DNA of 64,000 bases from JAPXRI01 sp033813635 (GTDB lineage: Bacteria > Bacillota > Clostridia > Oscillospirales > QAMX01): NCBI GenBank assembly GCA_033813635.1, contig JAPXRI010000011.1, positions 1 through 64,000 of the forward strand, read 5' to 3'. The notes beneath the pieces are model-generated. The model was not told the origin of the DNA. It ran no database searches and saw nothing but the letters and a program-made list of their open reading frames with translations. Both the position numbers and the translations under genes were made by a program. Positions within the stretch are counted from its first letter, which is position 1, and every line of letters starts with the position of its first letter. Of this stretch, positions 35,215 through 42,958 are shown piece after piece.

Positions 35215-35745
35215 ATGAAAATAAAGCGTGGCGAATACTCCGCCGTTTTAAAACATGGAATCAGCTTTGTCGATAAAACCGGGGATTATACGAGTCCGTC
35301 GTATGTCCGCGCGGCAAGAAAGGGATTTTTAGCGGCCCTCGCCTATCTCGGCGTCGGCAGGCCCTGCGATGTTGAGCTCTGTTTTGTCGGCGAAAACGAG
35401 ATAAAAAGCCTGAACGGACAATTCAGACATGTGGATAAAGTTACGGATGTCCTGTCGTTTCCGGCGCTGGATATCGCAAAAGGGAAAAAACCGGAGGACG
35501 CTGCGGAGCGTTTTGACTATGTCAACGGGCGAATTTTTATCGGTAGCATCGTGATATGCAAACCCGTCGCGCTCAGACAGGCCGAGAGCTACGGGCACTC
35601 CGCCGAGAGAGAGTTCGCTTTTCTCGCCGTGCACTCTGTTCTTCACCTTCTTGGCTACGACCACGTGACAAACGCCGAAGACGAAAAGGAAATGTTCGGC
35701 CTTCAGGAAAAAATACTTCGCGCCGCGGGTTTTTCCAGAAAATAA
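35215..35745 (+). CDS. ybeY: Endoribonuclease YbeY
   Basis: A 176-aa UPF0054 metalloprotein with the zinc motif HSVLHLLGYDH (HxxxHxxxxxH) and LNGQFRHVDKVTDVLSFP. It is needed for 16S rRNA 3'-end maturation in characterised bacteria. ATG 35215 with AAGGAG is preferred to the upstream GTG 35209. It is slightly longer than average (about 150 aa). Confidence 0.96.
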   Translation: MKIKRGEYSAVLKHGISFVDKTGDYTSPSYVRAARKGFLAALAYLGVGRPCDVELCFVGENEIKSLNGQFRHVDKVTDVLSFPALDIAKGKKPEDAAERFDYVNGRIFIGSIVICKPVALRQAESYGHSAEREFAFLAVHSVLHLLGYDHVTNAEDEKEMFGLQEKILRAAGFSRK

Positions 35746-35778
35746 CCGGCAGCGCTGCATGCAAATACGGGGAATGAT

Positions 35779-36687
35779 ATGGAAATGGAAAAAACAAAAT
35801 ACGGGCGCGTATCGATCGTCGGCCGCCCGAACGTCGGCAAATCCTCGCTTTTAAACCGCCTTGTCGGCGAAAAAATATCGATCGTAACGCCAAAGCCCCA
35901 GACCACGCGAAACAGGATCATCGGTGTTTTAACGGAAGGTTCGGCGCAGATCGTTTTCGTCGACACCCCGGGACTCCACAAATCTGAATCCAGGCTCGGC
36001 GACATGATGGTCAGGACGGTTTATCAGGCTGCGGACGATACCGACGCGTGCATTCTTGTCGCTATTGCGGACAAGCTGCCGGGAGTACCCGAAAAAATGC
36101 TGATTGAACGGCTTAAGGCCTCGGAAATCCCCTGTATCCTCGCGCTCAACAAAGTAGACGCCGTGAGGAAGGACATTATCCTGGGCACAATAGCCGAATA
36201 CGTCAAGCTTTTCGACTTCGAGGCGATCATCCCGATATCCGCGCTGACCGGCGAGGGCTGCGACGATTTGATTGCCGAGATTATTAAATTATTGCCGGAC
36301 GGCGGGCATGTTTTCCCGGACGACGCGTTGACGGATAGCCCCGAGCGCTTTATAGCCGCGGAATTCGTCAGGGAAAAGCTGATGATGATGCTCGAAAAGG
36401 AAATTCCGCACGGGATCGCCTGCGAGACCGAGCGTTTTCTCGAACGGGAGGACGGCGTGATAGAAATCGACGTGCTGGTCGTCTGCGAAAAAGACAGCCA
36501 CAAGCGGATCATAATCGGTAAACAGGGCTCCCTTCTTAAAAAAGCCGGCAGCGAGGCGAGAGCCGAGATTGAAAAGCTTCTCAACGCGCGGGTGTTTTTA
36601 AAGCTTTGGGTCAAGGTGAAATCCGACTGGAAAAACAGCCCGTCGTTCTTAAGCGAACTCGGCGCCCCGGATTCCGAAGATTTCTGA
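35779..36687 (+). CDS. era: GTPase Era
   Basis: A 302-aa Era with GTPase motifs GRPNVGKSSLLN (G1), DTPGLH (G3) and NKVD (G4), and a C-terminal KH domain (RIIIGKQGSLLKKAGSEAR). It binds the 3' end of 16S rRNA in 30S assembly. It follows ybeY directly; the dgkA and cdd genes often found in between are absent. Confidence 0.97.
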   Translation: MEMEKTKYGRVSIVGRPNVGKSSLLNRLVGEKISIVTPKPQTTRNRIIGVLTEGSAQIVFVDTPGLHKSESRLGDMMVRTVYQAADDTDACILVAIADKLPGVPEKMLIERLKASEIPCILALNKVDAVRKDIILGTIAEYVKLFDFEAIIPISALTGEGCDDLIAEIIKLLPDGGHVFPDDALTDSPERFIAAEFVREKLMMMLEKEIPHGIACETERFLEREDGVIEIDVLVVCEKDSHKRIIIGKQGSLLKKAGSEARAEIEKLLNARVFLKLWVKVKSDWKNSPSFLSELGAPDSEDF

Positions 36688-36784
36688 AAACCGGCAGTAG
36701 GTTAATCCATATTATACCTCTTATAACCTCCGCGGAAAACACAAATTCTATATTCGGAACAAGAGATATAGAGGAGGTAAAGAT

Positions 36785-36961
36785 ATGGATAGAAATTCAG
36801 GATGGCGCCTGTTTTTGGAAACCGGCCTGCCGGAGGCTTTCACCTGCATATCGTATCTGAACCGGGGTGGCGCTCATCATGCATATCAAAACAAAAGGCC
36901 TGATCGTCAGGGAAACGCAGATAAAGGAAGCGGACAGACTTCTCTGCGTGATCACATCTGA
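36785..36961 (+). CDS. yqzL: YqzL-like small protein between era and recO
   Basis: A 58-aa ORF with a very strong Shine-Dalgarno (GAGGAGGTAAAG) ending 3 nt before ATG 36785. It begins MDRNSGWRLFLETGLPEAF, fitting the W-x-x-F-x-x-TG-x-(x)2-A-(Y/F) pattern of YqzL, which occupies exactly this era-yqzL-recO position in Bacillus. The second half overlaps recO in another frame and is probably not conserved. Too short to be obvious, but site and motif support it. Confidence 0.7.
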   Translation: MDRNSGWRLFLETGLPEAFTCISYLNRGGAHHAYQNKRPDRQGNADKGSGQTSLRDHI

Positions 36962-37634
36962 CAAGGGAAAAATAACTGCGAAAGCCCGGGGTGTTCTCCG
37001 CAAAGGCAGCAGGCTCTCCCCGGCTTGTCAACTTTTTTGCTATTCCGATTTCACGCTTTTCGAGGGGAAAAGCATGATCACGGTAAACGAAGCAGAACCG
37101 ATATGCATGTTTCTCGGGCTGAGAAAATCTCCGGCCAGGCTTGCGCTTGCCGCCTACATAGCAGACCTCCTTGAAAACATCAGCGATACCGACGAGCCGG
37201 ACCCGGAAATTCTAAGGCTCGGTCTGAACATGCTCTACGCGCTGAGCGAGCTGGAGAAGCCTCTTGAGCTTGTGCGTTCGGCTTTCGAGGCGCGCGCCGC
37301 GGTCCTCGCGGGCTACGGTCCGGACCTCTCGGAATGTGCGTGCTGCCGTTCAACGGAGCCAAAGAATACTTATTTTCGCGCCGAGGCCGGCGACATCGTT
37401 TGCGGCGAGTGCTATTCAAAGTCCCTTTTTGTGGACGCACTCCCCTGTCCGGCGCCGGTCCTGCGCGCGCTCAGGCATTTTACGTCCGCGCCGTTAAAGC
37501 AGCTTCTGAACTGCGGGACGGACAGACTCGATATTTCGACTCTCTCCGGCATTACGGAGAGATACCTCGGGCTGAAGCTCGGCTGCGGCTTCGGCTCCCT
37601 CAAATTTTACAAAGGACTTATGCGTAATGGATGA
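36879..37634 (+). CDS. recO: DNA repair protein RecO
   Basis: A 251-aa RecO. The N-terminal OB fold includes TKGLIVRETQIKEADRLLCVIT, and the C-terminal domain has a four-Cys zinc site (CACC ... CGEC). It mediates RecA loading with RecR. ATG 36879 is chosen; a GTG at 36867 is the alternative. It overlaps yqzL upstream and mutS2 downstream (8 nt). Confidence 0.94.
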   Translation: MHIKTKGLIVRETQIKEADRLLCVITSDKGKITAKARGVLRKGSRLSPACQLFCYSDFTLFEGKSMITVNEAEPICMFLGLRKSPARLALAAYIADLLENISDTDEPDPEILRLGLNMLYALSELEKPLELVRSAFEARAAVLAGYGPDLSECACCRSTEPKNTYFRAEAGDIVCGECYSKSLFVDALPCPAPVLRALRHFTSAPLKQLLNCGTDRLDISTLSGITERYLGLKLGCGFGSLKFYKGLMRNG

Positions 37635-40020
37635 CTTTATATTGAAATCGCAAAAAACTCTTGAGTTTGACCGAATCCTCGCGATGCTGTCAGACCAGGC
37701 CTATTCCGAAGGCGCTAAAGCGGAGGCGCTGAGTCTCCGTCCGCTGGAAACGGAGCGGGAGATCAATAAAAGCCTCGACGAGACAAGCGCCGCGATGCGC
37801 CTGATGTTCAAAAAAGGCGCACCCTCCTTTTACGGTGTGGCTGATCTGTCGGTGCTTATCGCCCGGGCTGAACGCGGCGGAGTGTTGACAATGGGCGAGC
37901 TTTTGACCGTCGCGGCGTTTTTACGCGCGGCGCGGAACGTGAAGGACTACCGCGTCCGCGACAACGACAGGGAAGAAACCTGCATAGACGAGTATTTTAC
38001 GCTGCTCCGCCCGGACAGGGAGTTTGAGCAGTCGATAACCGACGCGATATTAAGCGAGGACGAGATGGCCGACGGCGCGAGCCCCGAGCTGATGTCGATC
38101 AGGCGAAAGACCAAAGCCGCCGAAGCCCGGGTCAGGGATATTCTCGCAAAGATCATATCCGGGCAGAACGCGTCTAAAATCCTGCAGGACCCGATAGTAA
38201 CCCAGCGCGCGGGCCGCTATGTCGTCCCCGTCAAGGCGGAGTGCAAGCACGACATGCCCGGCATGGTACACGACGTCTCGTCGAGCGGCCAGACGGTTTT
38301 TATCGAGCCGATGGCCGTCGTCGAGGCGAACAATGAGATATCCGTTTTAAAGGCGGAGGAGAAAAACGAGATAGACAGGATACTCGCCGAGTTCTCTGCC
38401 CGGGTCTACGAACGCAAGGATTCCCTTGAGCTCACCTACCAGATGCTGACCTCGCTTGATCTGATTTTCGCTAAAGCGAAACTCGCAGTTGCGCTCGACG
38501 CGTTCCCGCCCGCAATCAACACGGAGGGTGTTTTTGAACTCCGCCGCGCGAGACATCCTCTTCTGGACAAAAAAACCGTCGTTCCGATCGATATCTCACT
38601 CGGGAAAAAATACGACACGCTGATCATCACTGGCCCGAACACGGGCGGCAAAACCGTCGCGCTGAAAACCCTCGGCCTTCTCACACTTATGGCGCAGAGC
38701 GGTCTTCATATCCCGGCGTCCGAAGGCTCAACCGTTCCGATCTGCTCCGGCGTTTACGCGGACATCGGCGACGAACAGTCGATCGAGCAGTCGCTGTCGA
38801 CCTTTTCTTCGCATATGACAAACATAGTCTCCATCCTCGCGCGCGCCGACGGGAAGAGTCTTGTCCTCTTCGATGAGCTCGGCGCGGGCACCGATCCCGC
38901 CGAAGGCGCCGCGCTGGCCATAGCTATCATTGAAAAGGCCGCAAGCCTCGGCACCAGAATCGCTGCGACGACGCACTACGCCGAGCTCAAGGTCTACGCG
39001 CTGAACACCCCCGGCGTTGAAAACGCCTCCTGCGAATTCGACATCGAAACGCTGAAGCCGACCTACAGGTTACTCACCGGCATCCCCGGCCGCTCGAACG
39101 CCTTCGCCATATCGAAGCGGCTCGGGCTGGACGACGCGGTTATCGAGCACGCCCGAGGCCTTGTTGGGACCGAAGCCGGCAAATTTGAGGAGGTCATCGA
39201 CAGGCTCGAGAAAAACAGACAGCAGATGGAAGAGGAAAAGCAAAAGGCTATACGCCTGCGCCGCGAGATCGAGGAAATCAACCTGAAAACAAGGGAACGA
39301 GAGCGCGAGATTGAGGCCGAACGGGAGAAGGCGGCGGAAAAAGCCCGCGCCGAAGCCAGAGAGATTATTGAGAACACGCGGCGGGAGACGGCGGCGCTGA
39401 TCGATAAAATACGGGATTATGCGAAACATATGCAGGATACCGGCGCGGCGTTCGAGTTGAACAACGTCTACGCCGACGTCAATCGGACGTTAAACAAGCT
39501 TGAGCGCAGCGCCTCCGTATCCGAAAGCGAAGAACCGGAAATCCCGTCGGTTCCGGAGAGAAAGCTTATCGCAGGCGACAGGATATTCCTGAAAAAGATG
39601 GGTGTGAACGGCGTCGTCCTTTCGGAACCGGATGCGGACGGTGCGCTGGACGCGCAGGCAGGAATACTTAAAGTCAGGGTTAAGTTATCGGACGTAAGAC
39701 TGATTGAAGACGATAAAAAACCTACGCACAAGCAGGAATATGGCGTCTCTGTCACCGCGGCCACGGTCAAGGACGCGATTGCCGCCAACCGGCTTGACCT
39801 TCGGGGCATGGCGGCGGACGAGGCGATCCAGGAGCTTTCGCTATTTATCGACAGCGCAGCAAGGCAGCATATGCCCGCCGCGACGATTATCCACGGCAAG
39901 GGCACCGGCAAGCTCCGTGAAGCTGTCAGGGAATACTTAAAGACGAACAAGCTAGTCAAATCTTATCGCCTCGGCACCTTCGGCGAGGGCGAAAACGGCG
40001 TCACCATCGTGGAATTTTAA
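37627..40020 (+). CDS. mutS2: Endonuclease MutS2
   Basis: A 797-aa MutS2. Core domains lead to the ATPase with Walker A GPNTGGKTVALKT and Walker B/D-loop VLFDELGAGTDPAEGAAL. A long Glu/Arg coiled coil follows (residues ~510-600), then a C-terminal Smr nuclease domain with LDLRGMAADEA and HGKGTGKLREAV. In Firmicutes it acts on stalled/collided ribosomes and in recombination control. It ends at a strong shared terminator. Confidence 0.97.
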   Translation: MDDFILKSQKTLEFDRILAMLSDQAYSEGAKAEALSLRPLETEREINKSLDETSAAMRLMFKKGAPSFYGVADLSVLIARAERGGVLTMGELLTVAAFLRAARNVKDYRVRDNDREETCIDEYFTLLRPDREFEQSITDAILSEDEMADGASPELMSIRRKTKAAEARVRDILAKIISGQNASKILQDPIVTQRAGRYVVPVKAECKHDMPGMVHDVSSSGQTVFIEPMAVVEANNEISVLKAEEKNEIDRILAEFSARVYERKDSLELTYQMLTSLDLIFAKAKLAVALDAFPPAINTEGVFELRRARHPLLDKKTVVPIDISLGKKYDTLIITGPNTGGKTVALKTLGLLTLMAQSGLHIPASEGSTVPICSGVYADIGDEQSIEQSLSTFSSHMTNIVSILARADGKSLVLFDELGAGTDPAEGAALAIAIIEKAASLGTRIAATTHYAELKVYALNTPGVENASCEFDIETLKPTYRLLTGIPGRSNAFAISKRLGLDDAVIEHARGLVGTEAGKFEEVIDRLEKNRQQMEEEKQKAIRLRREIEEINLKTREREREIEAEREKAAEKARAEAREIIENTRRETAALIDKIRDYAKHMQDTGAAFELNNVYADVNRTLNKLERSASVSESEEPEIPSVPERKLIAGDRIFLKKMGVNGVVLSEPDADGALDAQAGILKVRVKLSDVRLIEDDKKPTHKQEYGVSVTAATVKDAIAANRLDLRGMAADEAIQELSLFIDSAARQHMPAATIIHGKGTGKLREAVREYLKTNKLVKSYRLGTFGEGENGVTIVEF

Positions 40021-40032
40021 GTCGAAGATGCG

Positions 40033-40061
40033 ATAGGTATAATATCGGTATTATTTTAGCA
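40033..40061 (+). repeat. Left copy of a perfect 29-bp inverted repeat flanking the HAD phosphatase gene
   Basis: These 29 bp are the exact reverse complement of 40752-40780. Neither the outer nor the inner neighbouring base continues the match. The repeat includes a TATAAT box and lies just before the shared terminator. Confidence 0.95.
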
Positions 40062-40090
40062 AAAGCGTTCCCTCCTCCGGGAACGCTTTT
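40061..40090. terminator. Bidirectional terminator between mutS2 and the HAD phosphatase gene
   Basis: A 12-bp perfect stem (40061-40072 with 40079-40090) with A-tract and T-tract flanks, usable in both directions. Confidence 0.88.
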
Positions 40091-40093
40091 AAT

Positions 40094-40738
40094 TTACAGA
40101 AACTCCAGTATGTCTTCCGGCTTGTCCACGACGGTCTCCGCGCCGTTTTCCTTTAAAAATTCCGCGCTCCGGAAGCCCCACGAAACTCCGATAAACCGGA
40201 TTCCGGCGTTTTTTGCTGTTATAACGTCCACGTCGGAATCGCCTATATAGAGCGCTTTCTTAGCAGATGAGCCGAGTGCATTCAGCGCCGAGAGCGCGCT
40301 GTCGGGCGCGGGTTTGCGCTTGACGGTTTCACTCTCCCCAACCGCGGCGCCGATCAAACCGGGAAAATAGTACGCGCAGAGTTCTTTTACCCCGGCGTCG
40401 AATTTATTCGAAACGACGGCGGTTTTTACGTTCCGCTTTTTAAGCGAATCGAGCAGCTCCGGAATTCCGGCGTAGGGGGCTGTTTTGTTTTTCAGATTTT
40501 TCGCATAATGATCCTTGAATGTCCGGAATACACCGGCCTCCGTCTCCGCGTCCGTCCCGTCGGGGACCGAGCGGGAGATCAGATTTCTTATCCCGTTGCC
40601 GACAAACGCCCTGATCTCTTCGCGGCTTCTTTCCGGAAATCCGCGCGCTGACAGCGCGAAATTGACGCTGTCCCTTAAATCGTCGAGGGTGTCGATAAGC
40701 GTCCCGTCCAGGTCGAATATCACCGTGTCGTATCTCAT
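40094..40738 (-). CDS. HAD-superfamily hydrolase, phosphoglycolate-phosphatase-like
   Basis: A 214-aa HAD hydrolase: motif I DLDGTLIDT with nucleophile Asp, motif II VVSNK, motif III lysine in KRKPAPD and motif IV YIGDSDVDVITAKNAG. This fits the Gph/PpaX group; the substrate is not assured. It is the only minus-strand gene between mutS2 and the ilv operon, and lies wholly within a 29-bp inverted-repeat pair. GAGGAAAA precedes the ATG. Confidence 0.85.
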   Translation of the reverse strand: MRYDTVIFDLDGTLIDTLDDLRDSVNFALSARGFPERSREEIRAFVGNGIRNLISRSVPDGTDAETEAGVFRTFKDHYAKNLKNKTAPYAGIPELLDSLKKRNVKTAVVSNKFDAGVKELCAYYFPGLIGAAVGESETVKRKPAPDSALSALNALGSSAKKALYIGDSDVDVITAKNAGIRFIGVSWGFRSAEFLKENGAETVVDKPEDILEFL

Positions 40739-40751
40739 AAGTATTTTCCTC

Positions 40752-40780
40752 TGCTAAAATAATACCGATATTATACCTAT
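40752..40780 (-). repeat. Right copy of the 29-bp inverted repeat
   Basis: Exact inverted copy of 40033-40061. On the minus strand its TATAAT (40775-40770) is positioned as the -10 of the HAD phosphatase gene. Confidence 0.95.
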
Positions 40781-40799
40781 TATTTCAAAAGCAATGCAA
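40770..40799 (-). promoter_or_regulatory. Candidate promoter of the HAD phosphatase gene
   Basis: Minus-strand TATAAT (40775-40770), 18 nt downstream of a weak -35 TTGCAT (40799-40794). The -10 is supplied by the right inverted repeat. Confidence 0.45.
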
Positions 40800-41022
40800 C
40801 GGCGAAATAAACAATTTTATATTTGAAGCCTGTATCTCGCTTTACGCCGGCGAATATCCGGCGTAGAGTTATTTCTGTCCGCCGGACGACTTTAGTCATT
40901 CTAAGCGACGAAAAACACCATTCATAGCCTTTTCGAGCTTAAAATCCGCATAAAACCTTTTTTAATGAATATTTCACAAGCATACCGGGCAACAAACGGA
41001 ATATCTTATTAAAATATAATCA
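40781..41022. other. Intergenic region between the HAD gene and the ilv promoter
   Basis: No gene is seen. It contains an 11-bp hairpin with one G-U pair (40840-40850 with 40858-40868, loop 7 nt) without a clear T-tract, then AT-rich sequence leading to the ilv promoter. Confidence 0.6.
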
Positions 41023-41051
41023 TTGACATACAATCATACATATGATATTAT
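41023..41051 (+). promoter_or_regulatory. Sigma-A promoter of the ilv-leu operon
   Basis: TTGACA (41023-41028), a 17-nt spacer, TATTAT (41046-41051). The spacer holds ATACAATCATACA (41028-41040, overlapping the last base of the -35), an exact 13-nt match to half of the Re-citrate synthase operator, and a small dyad ATCAT/ATGAT (41033-41046). Confidence 0.85.
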
Positions 41052-41082
41052 TAGCGACAAATCACGGGACAGGAGAACAACG

Positions 41083-41202
41083 ATGTTCAATACGGTATCC
41101 TTCATTATTATAATTATTGCGGTCCTTGTACTAATCGTACTAGGGCTTATTCGCATTGATTATAATAAGGGTACTGTAATACGGCATAGGCACTGTTGTT
41201 GA
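41083..41202 (+). CDS. ilv-leu leader peptide (attenuator ORF)
   Basis: A 39-codon ORF with AGGAG 7 nt upstream of ATG 41083, lying between the ilv promoter and a terminator. Residues 8-25 contain 15 Ile/Val/Leu out of 18, starting with five consecutive Ile codons; overall 9 Ile, 5 Val and 4 Leu of 39. This is the composition expected of a leader peptide sensing charged tRNA-Ile/Val/Leu, as in enterobacterial ilvL. The 3' part of the ORF contains the antiterminator strand (41171-41179). Coding is inferred from composition, ribosome site and the flanking RNA structures. Confidence 0.85.
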   Translation: MFNTVSFIIIIIAVLVLIVLGLIRIDYNKGTVIRHRHCC

Positions 41203-41266
41203 AGTCTCGATAGGGCGGACAAATAGACAACAAATCTTACAGTACTAAAACTGTAAGATTTTTTTT
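41137..41266 (+). promoter_or_regulatory. Ribosome-mediated transcription attenuator of the ilv-leu operon
   Basis: Alternative RNA structures are visible. Region 2 (GTACTGTAA, 41171-41179) pairs perfectly over 9 bp with region 3 (41237-41245), forming an antiterminator. Region 3 otherwise pairs with region 4 to form the terminator (41232-41243 with 41250-41261). A weaker region 1 (41137-41151) can pair with region 2 (CTTATT/AATAAG plus GTAC/GTAC). A ribosome stalled on the Ile/Val/Leu run would leave region 2 free, allowing readthrough. No T-box motif is present. Confidence 0.8.
41232..41266 (+). terminator. Attenuator terminator upstream of ilvB
   Basis: A 12-bp perfect stem (41232-41243 with 41250-41261), loop ACTAAA, and a run of eight T (41259-41266), 24 nt before the ilvB start codon. 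Confidence 0.92.
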
Positions 41267-41289
41267 ATACCCAAAAAGGAGGAGCGTAT

Positions 41290-42945
41290 ATGAAACTTAC
41301 CGGAGCGCGGATCATTGTCGAAACGCTGATAGAACAGGGGTGCGATACGGTATTCGGCTATCCCGGAGGCTATGTCCTCAACGTTTACGACGAGCTCTAC
41401 CGGCAAAGGGATAGGATTACACATATCCTGTCCGCGCATGAACAGGGAGCGGCGCACGCAGCGGACGGTTACGCTCGCGCGTCGGGAAAGGTCTGCGCCG
41501 TACTGGCCACCTCCGGGCCGGGAGCTACAAACCTCGTCACGGGCATTGCCACCGCATATCTCGATTCGTCGCCGGTGGTCGCGATCACTGGGAACGTCGC
41601 CTCCCAGATGCTCGGGCGGGACAGTTTCCAGGAGGTAGACACGATGGGGGTCACAATGCCGGTGACGAAGCATAATTACATCGTCAAGGACGTGTACTCG
41701 CTCGCGGATACAATAAGGGAAGCGTTTATGATAGCAAAATCAGGCCGCCCTGGACCGGTGCTCGTCGATATCCCCAAGGACATTCAGATAGCCGAGTGCG
41801 AATTCACGCCGGAGAGCCCCATCCGGCCCGCTCCGCTCCGGGAACCGTCCGGCGCGGAAATCGAAAAGGCAGCGGAGCTGATATCGACGGCAAAAAAGCC
41901 GTATATCTACTGCGGCGGCGGAGCCGTGAGCTCGGGAGCGGGAAACGAGATTGCGGAGCTTGCCGACCGGATTGATTCGCCGATAGGCTTCAGCATGATG
42001 GGGCTGACCGCCGTCCCCTTTGATAATCCCCACGCGCTCGGCATGGCCGGAATGCACGGCAGATACGCCTCAACAAAAGCGAAATCGGAGGCTGATCTGA
42101 TCATCGCCGTAGGCGTACGCTTCAGCGACAGGGCTACCGGCAACAAACAGCGCTACACGAAAAACGCGCGCATCATCCACATCGACATCGACCCCGCGGA
42201 GATCGACAAGAACATTCCCGTTTTCGGCATAGTCGGCGACGTGAAGAAAACGCTGGCAAGGCTCCTTGAAATATTGAAGCCCCAGACTCATCCGGAATGG
42301 CAAAAGCAAATCGAAGAGATGCGCCGCGAAGAGGACTCCTTCCGGCCGGCGGGTGATTTTCATCCCAAGAGTATTTTCGATAAGGTATCGGAGTTTACCG
42401 ATAAGGACACGGTGGTCGCAACAGATGTCGGACAGCACCAGATGTGGGCCGCGCAGTATTGCAGGTTTTACCGCCCGCGGACGTTTTTGACCTCCGGCGG
42501 CCTCGGCACGATGGGTTTCGGCATGGGCGCGGCCATCGGCGGTTGCATTGCCTCCTGCAAAAAACGGACGGTGCTGTTCACCGGGGACGGCAGCTTCGGC
42601 ATGAACCTAAACGAGCTCGCGACGGCTGTATCACAGCAGCTTCCGCTGGTGGTTGTAATCTTCAACAACGGTGTCCTCGGCATGGTGAGGCAATGGCAGA
42701 CGATGTTCTACGAGAAACGCTATTCCAACACGACTCTTGAAAGAAAGACCGATTTCGTCAAGCTGGCCGAGGCCTTCGGCGCCCGCGGATATCGTGCGAG
42801 GAATATCTCCGAGCTTGATTCCGCGCTGGAAGCTGCATTCTCGGAAGCCTCGCCGGCGGTTGTCGACTGCCTTATCGACCCGGACGAAAGAGTGCTGCCG
42901 ATGATTCCTCCCGGCGGATCCATAGACGACATTATCGTCAAATAA
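41290..42945 (+). CDS. ilvB: Acetolactate synthase large subunit
   Basis: A 551-aa ThDP enzyme. The N-terminal PYR domain has GYPGGYVLNVYDEL and the catalytic Glu in SAHEQGAAHAADGYARASG. The C-terminal PP domain has the ThDP motif GDGSFGMNLNELATAV..FNNG. It makes 2-acetolactate or 2-aceto-2-hydroxybutyrate. GGAGGAG lies 5-6 nt before the ATG. It is the first structural gene of a nine-gene operon covering Val, Leu and Ile synthesis. Confidence 0.97.
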   Translation: MKLTGARIIVETLIEQGCDTVFGYPGGYVLNVYDELYRQRDRITHILSAHEQGAAHAADGYARASGKVCAVLATSGPGATNLVTGIATAYLDSSPVVAITGNVASQMLGRDSFQEVDTMGVTMPVTKHNYIVKDVYSLADTIREAFMIAKSGRPGPVLVDIPKDIQIAECEFTPESPIRPAPLREPSGAEIEKAAELISTAKKPYIYCGGGAVSSGAGNEIAELADRIDSPIGFSMMGLTAVPFDNPHALGMAGMHGRYASTKAKSEADLIIAVGVRFSDRATGNKQRYTKNARIIHIDIDPAEIDKNIPVFGIVGDVKKTLARLLEILKPQTHPEWQKQIEEMRREEDSFRPAGDFHPKSIFDKVSEFTDKDTVVATDVGQHQMWAAQYCRFYRPRTFLTSGGLGTMGFGMGAAIGGCIASCKKRTVLFTGDGSFGMNLNELATAVSQQLPLVVVIFNNGVLGMVRQWQTMFYEKRYSNTTLERKTDFVKLAEAFGARGYRARNISELDSALEAAFSEASPAVVDCLIDPDERVLPMIPPGGSIDDIIVK

Positions 42946-42958
42946 GGGGGAACCGCGT

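Noticed and set aside
41052..41289. T-box riboswitch upstream of ilvB
   Set aside because: No AGGGTGGNACCGCG-type T-box sequence or specifier stem was found; the structures fit a leader-peptide attenuator instead.
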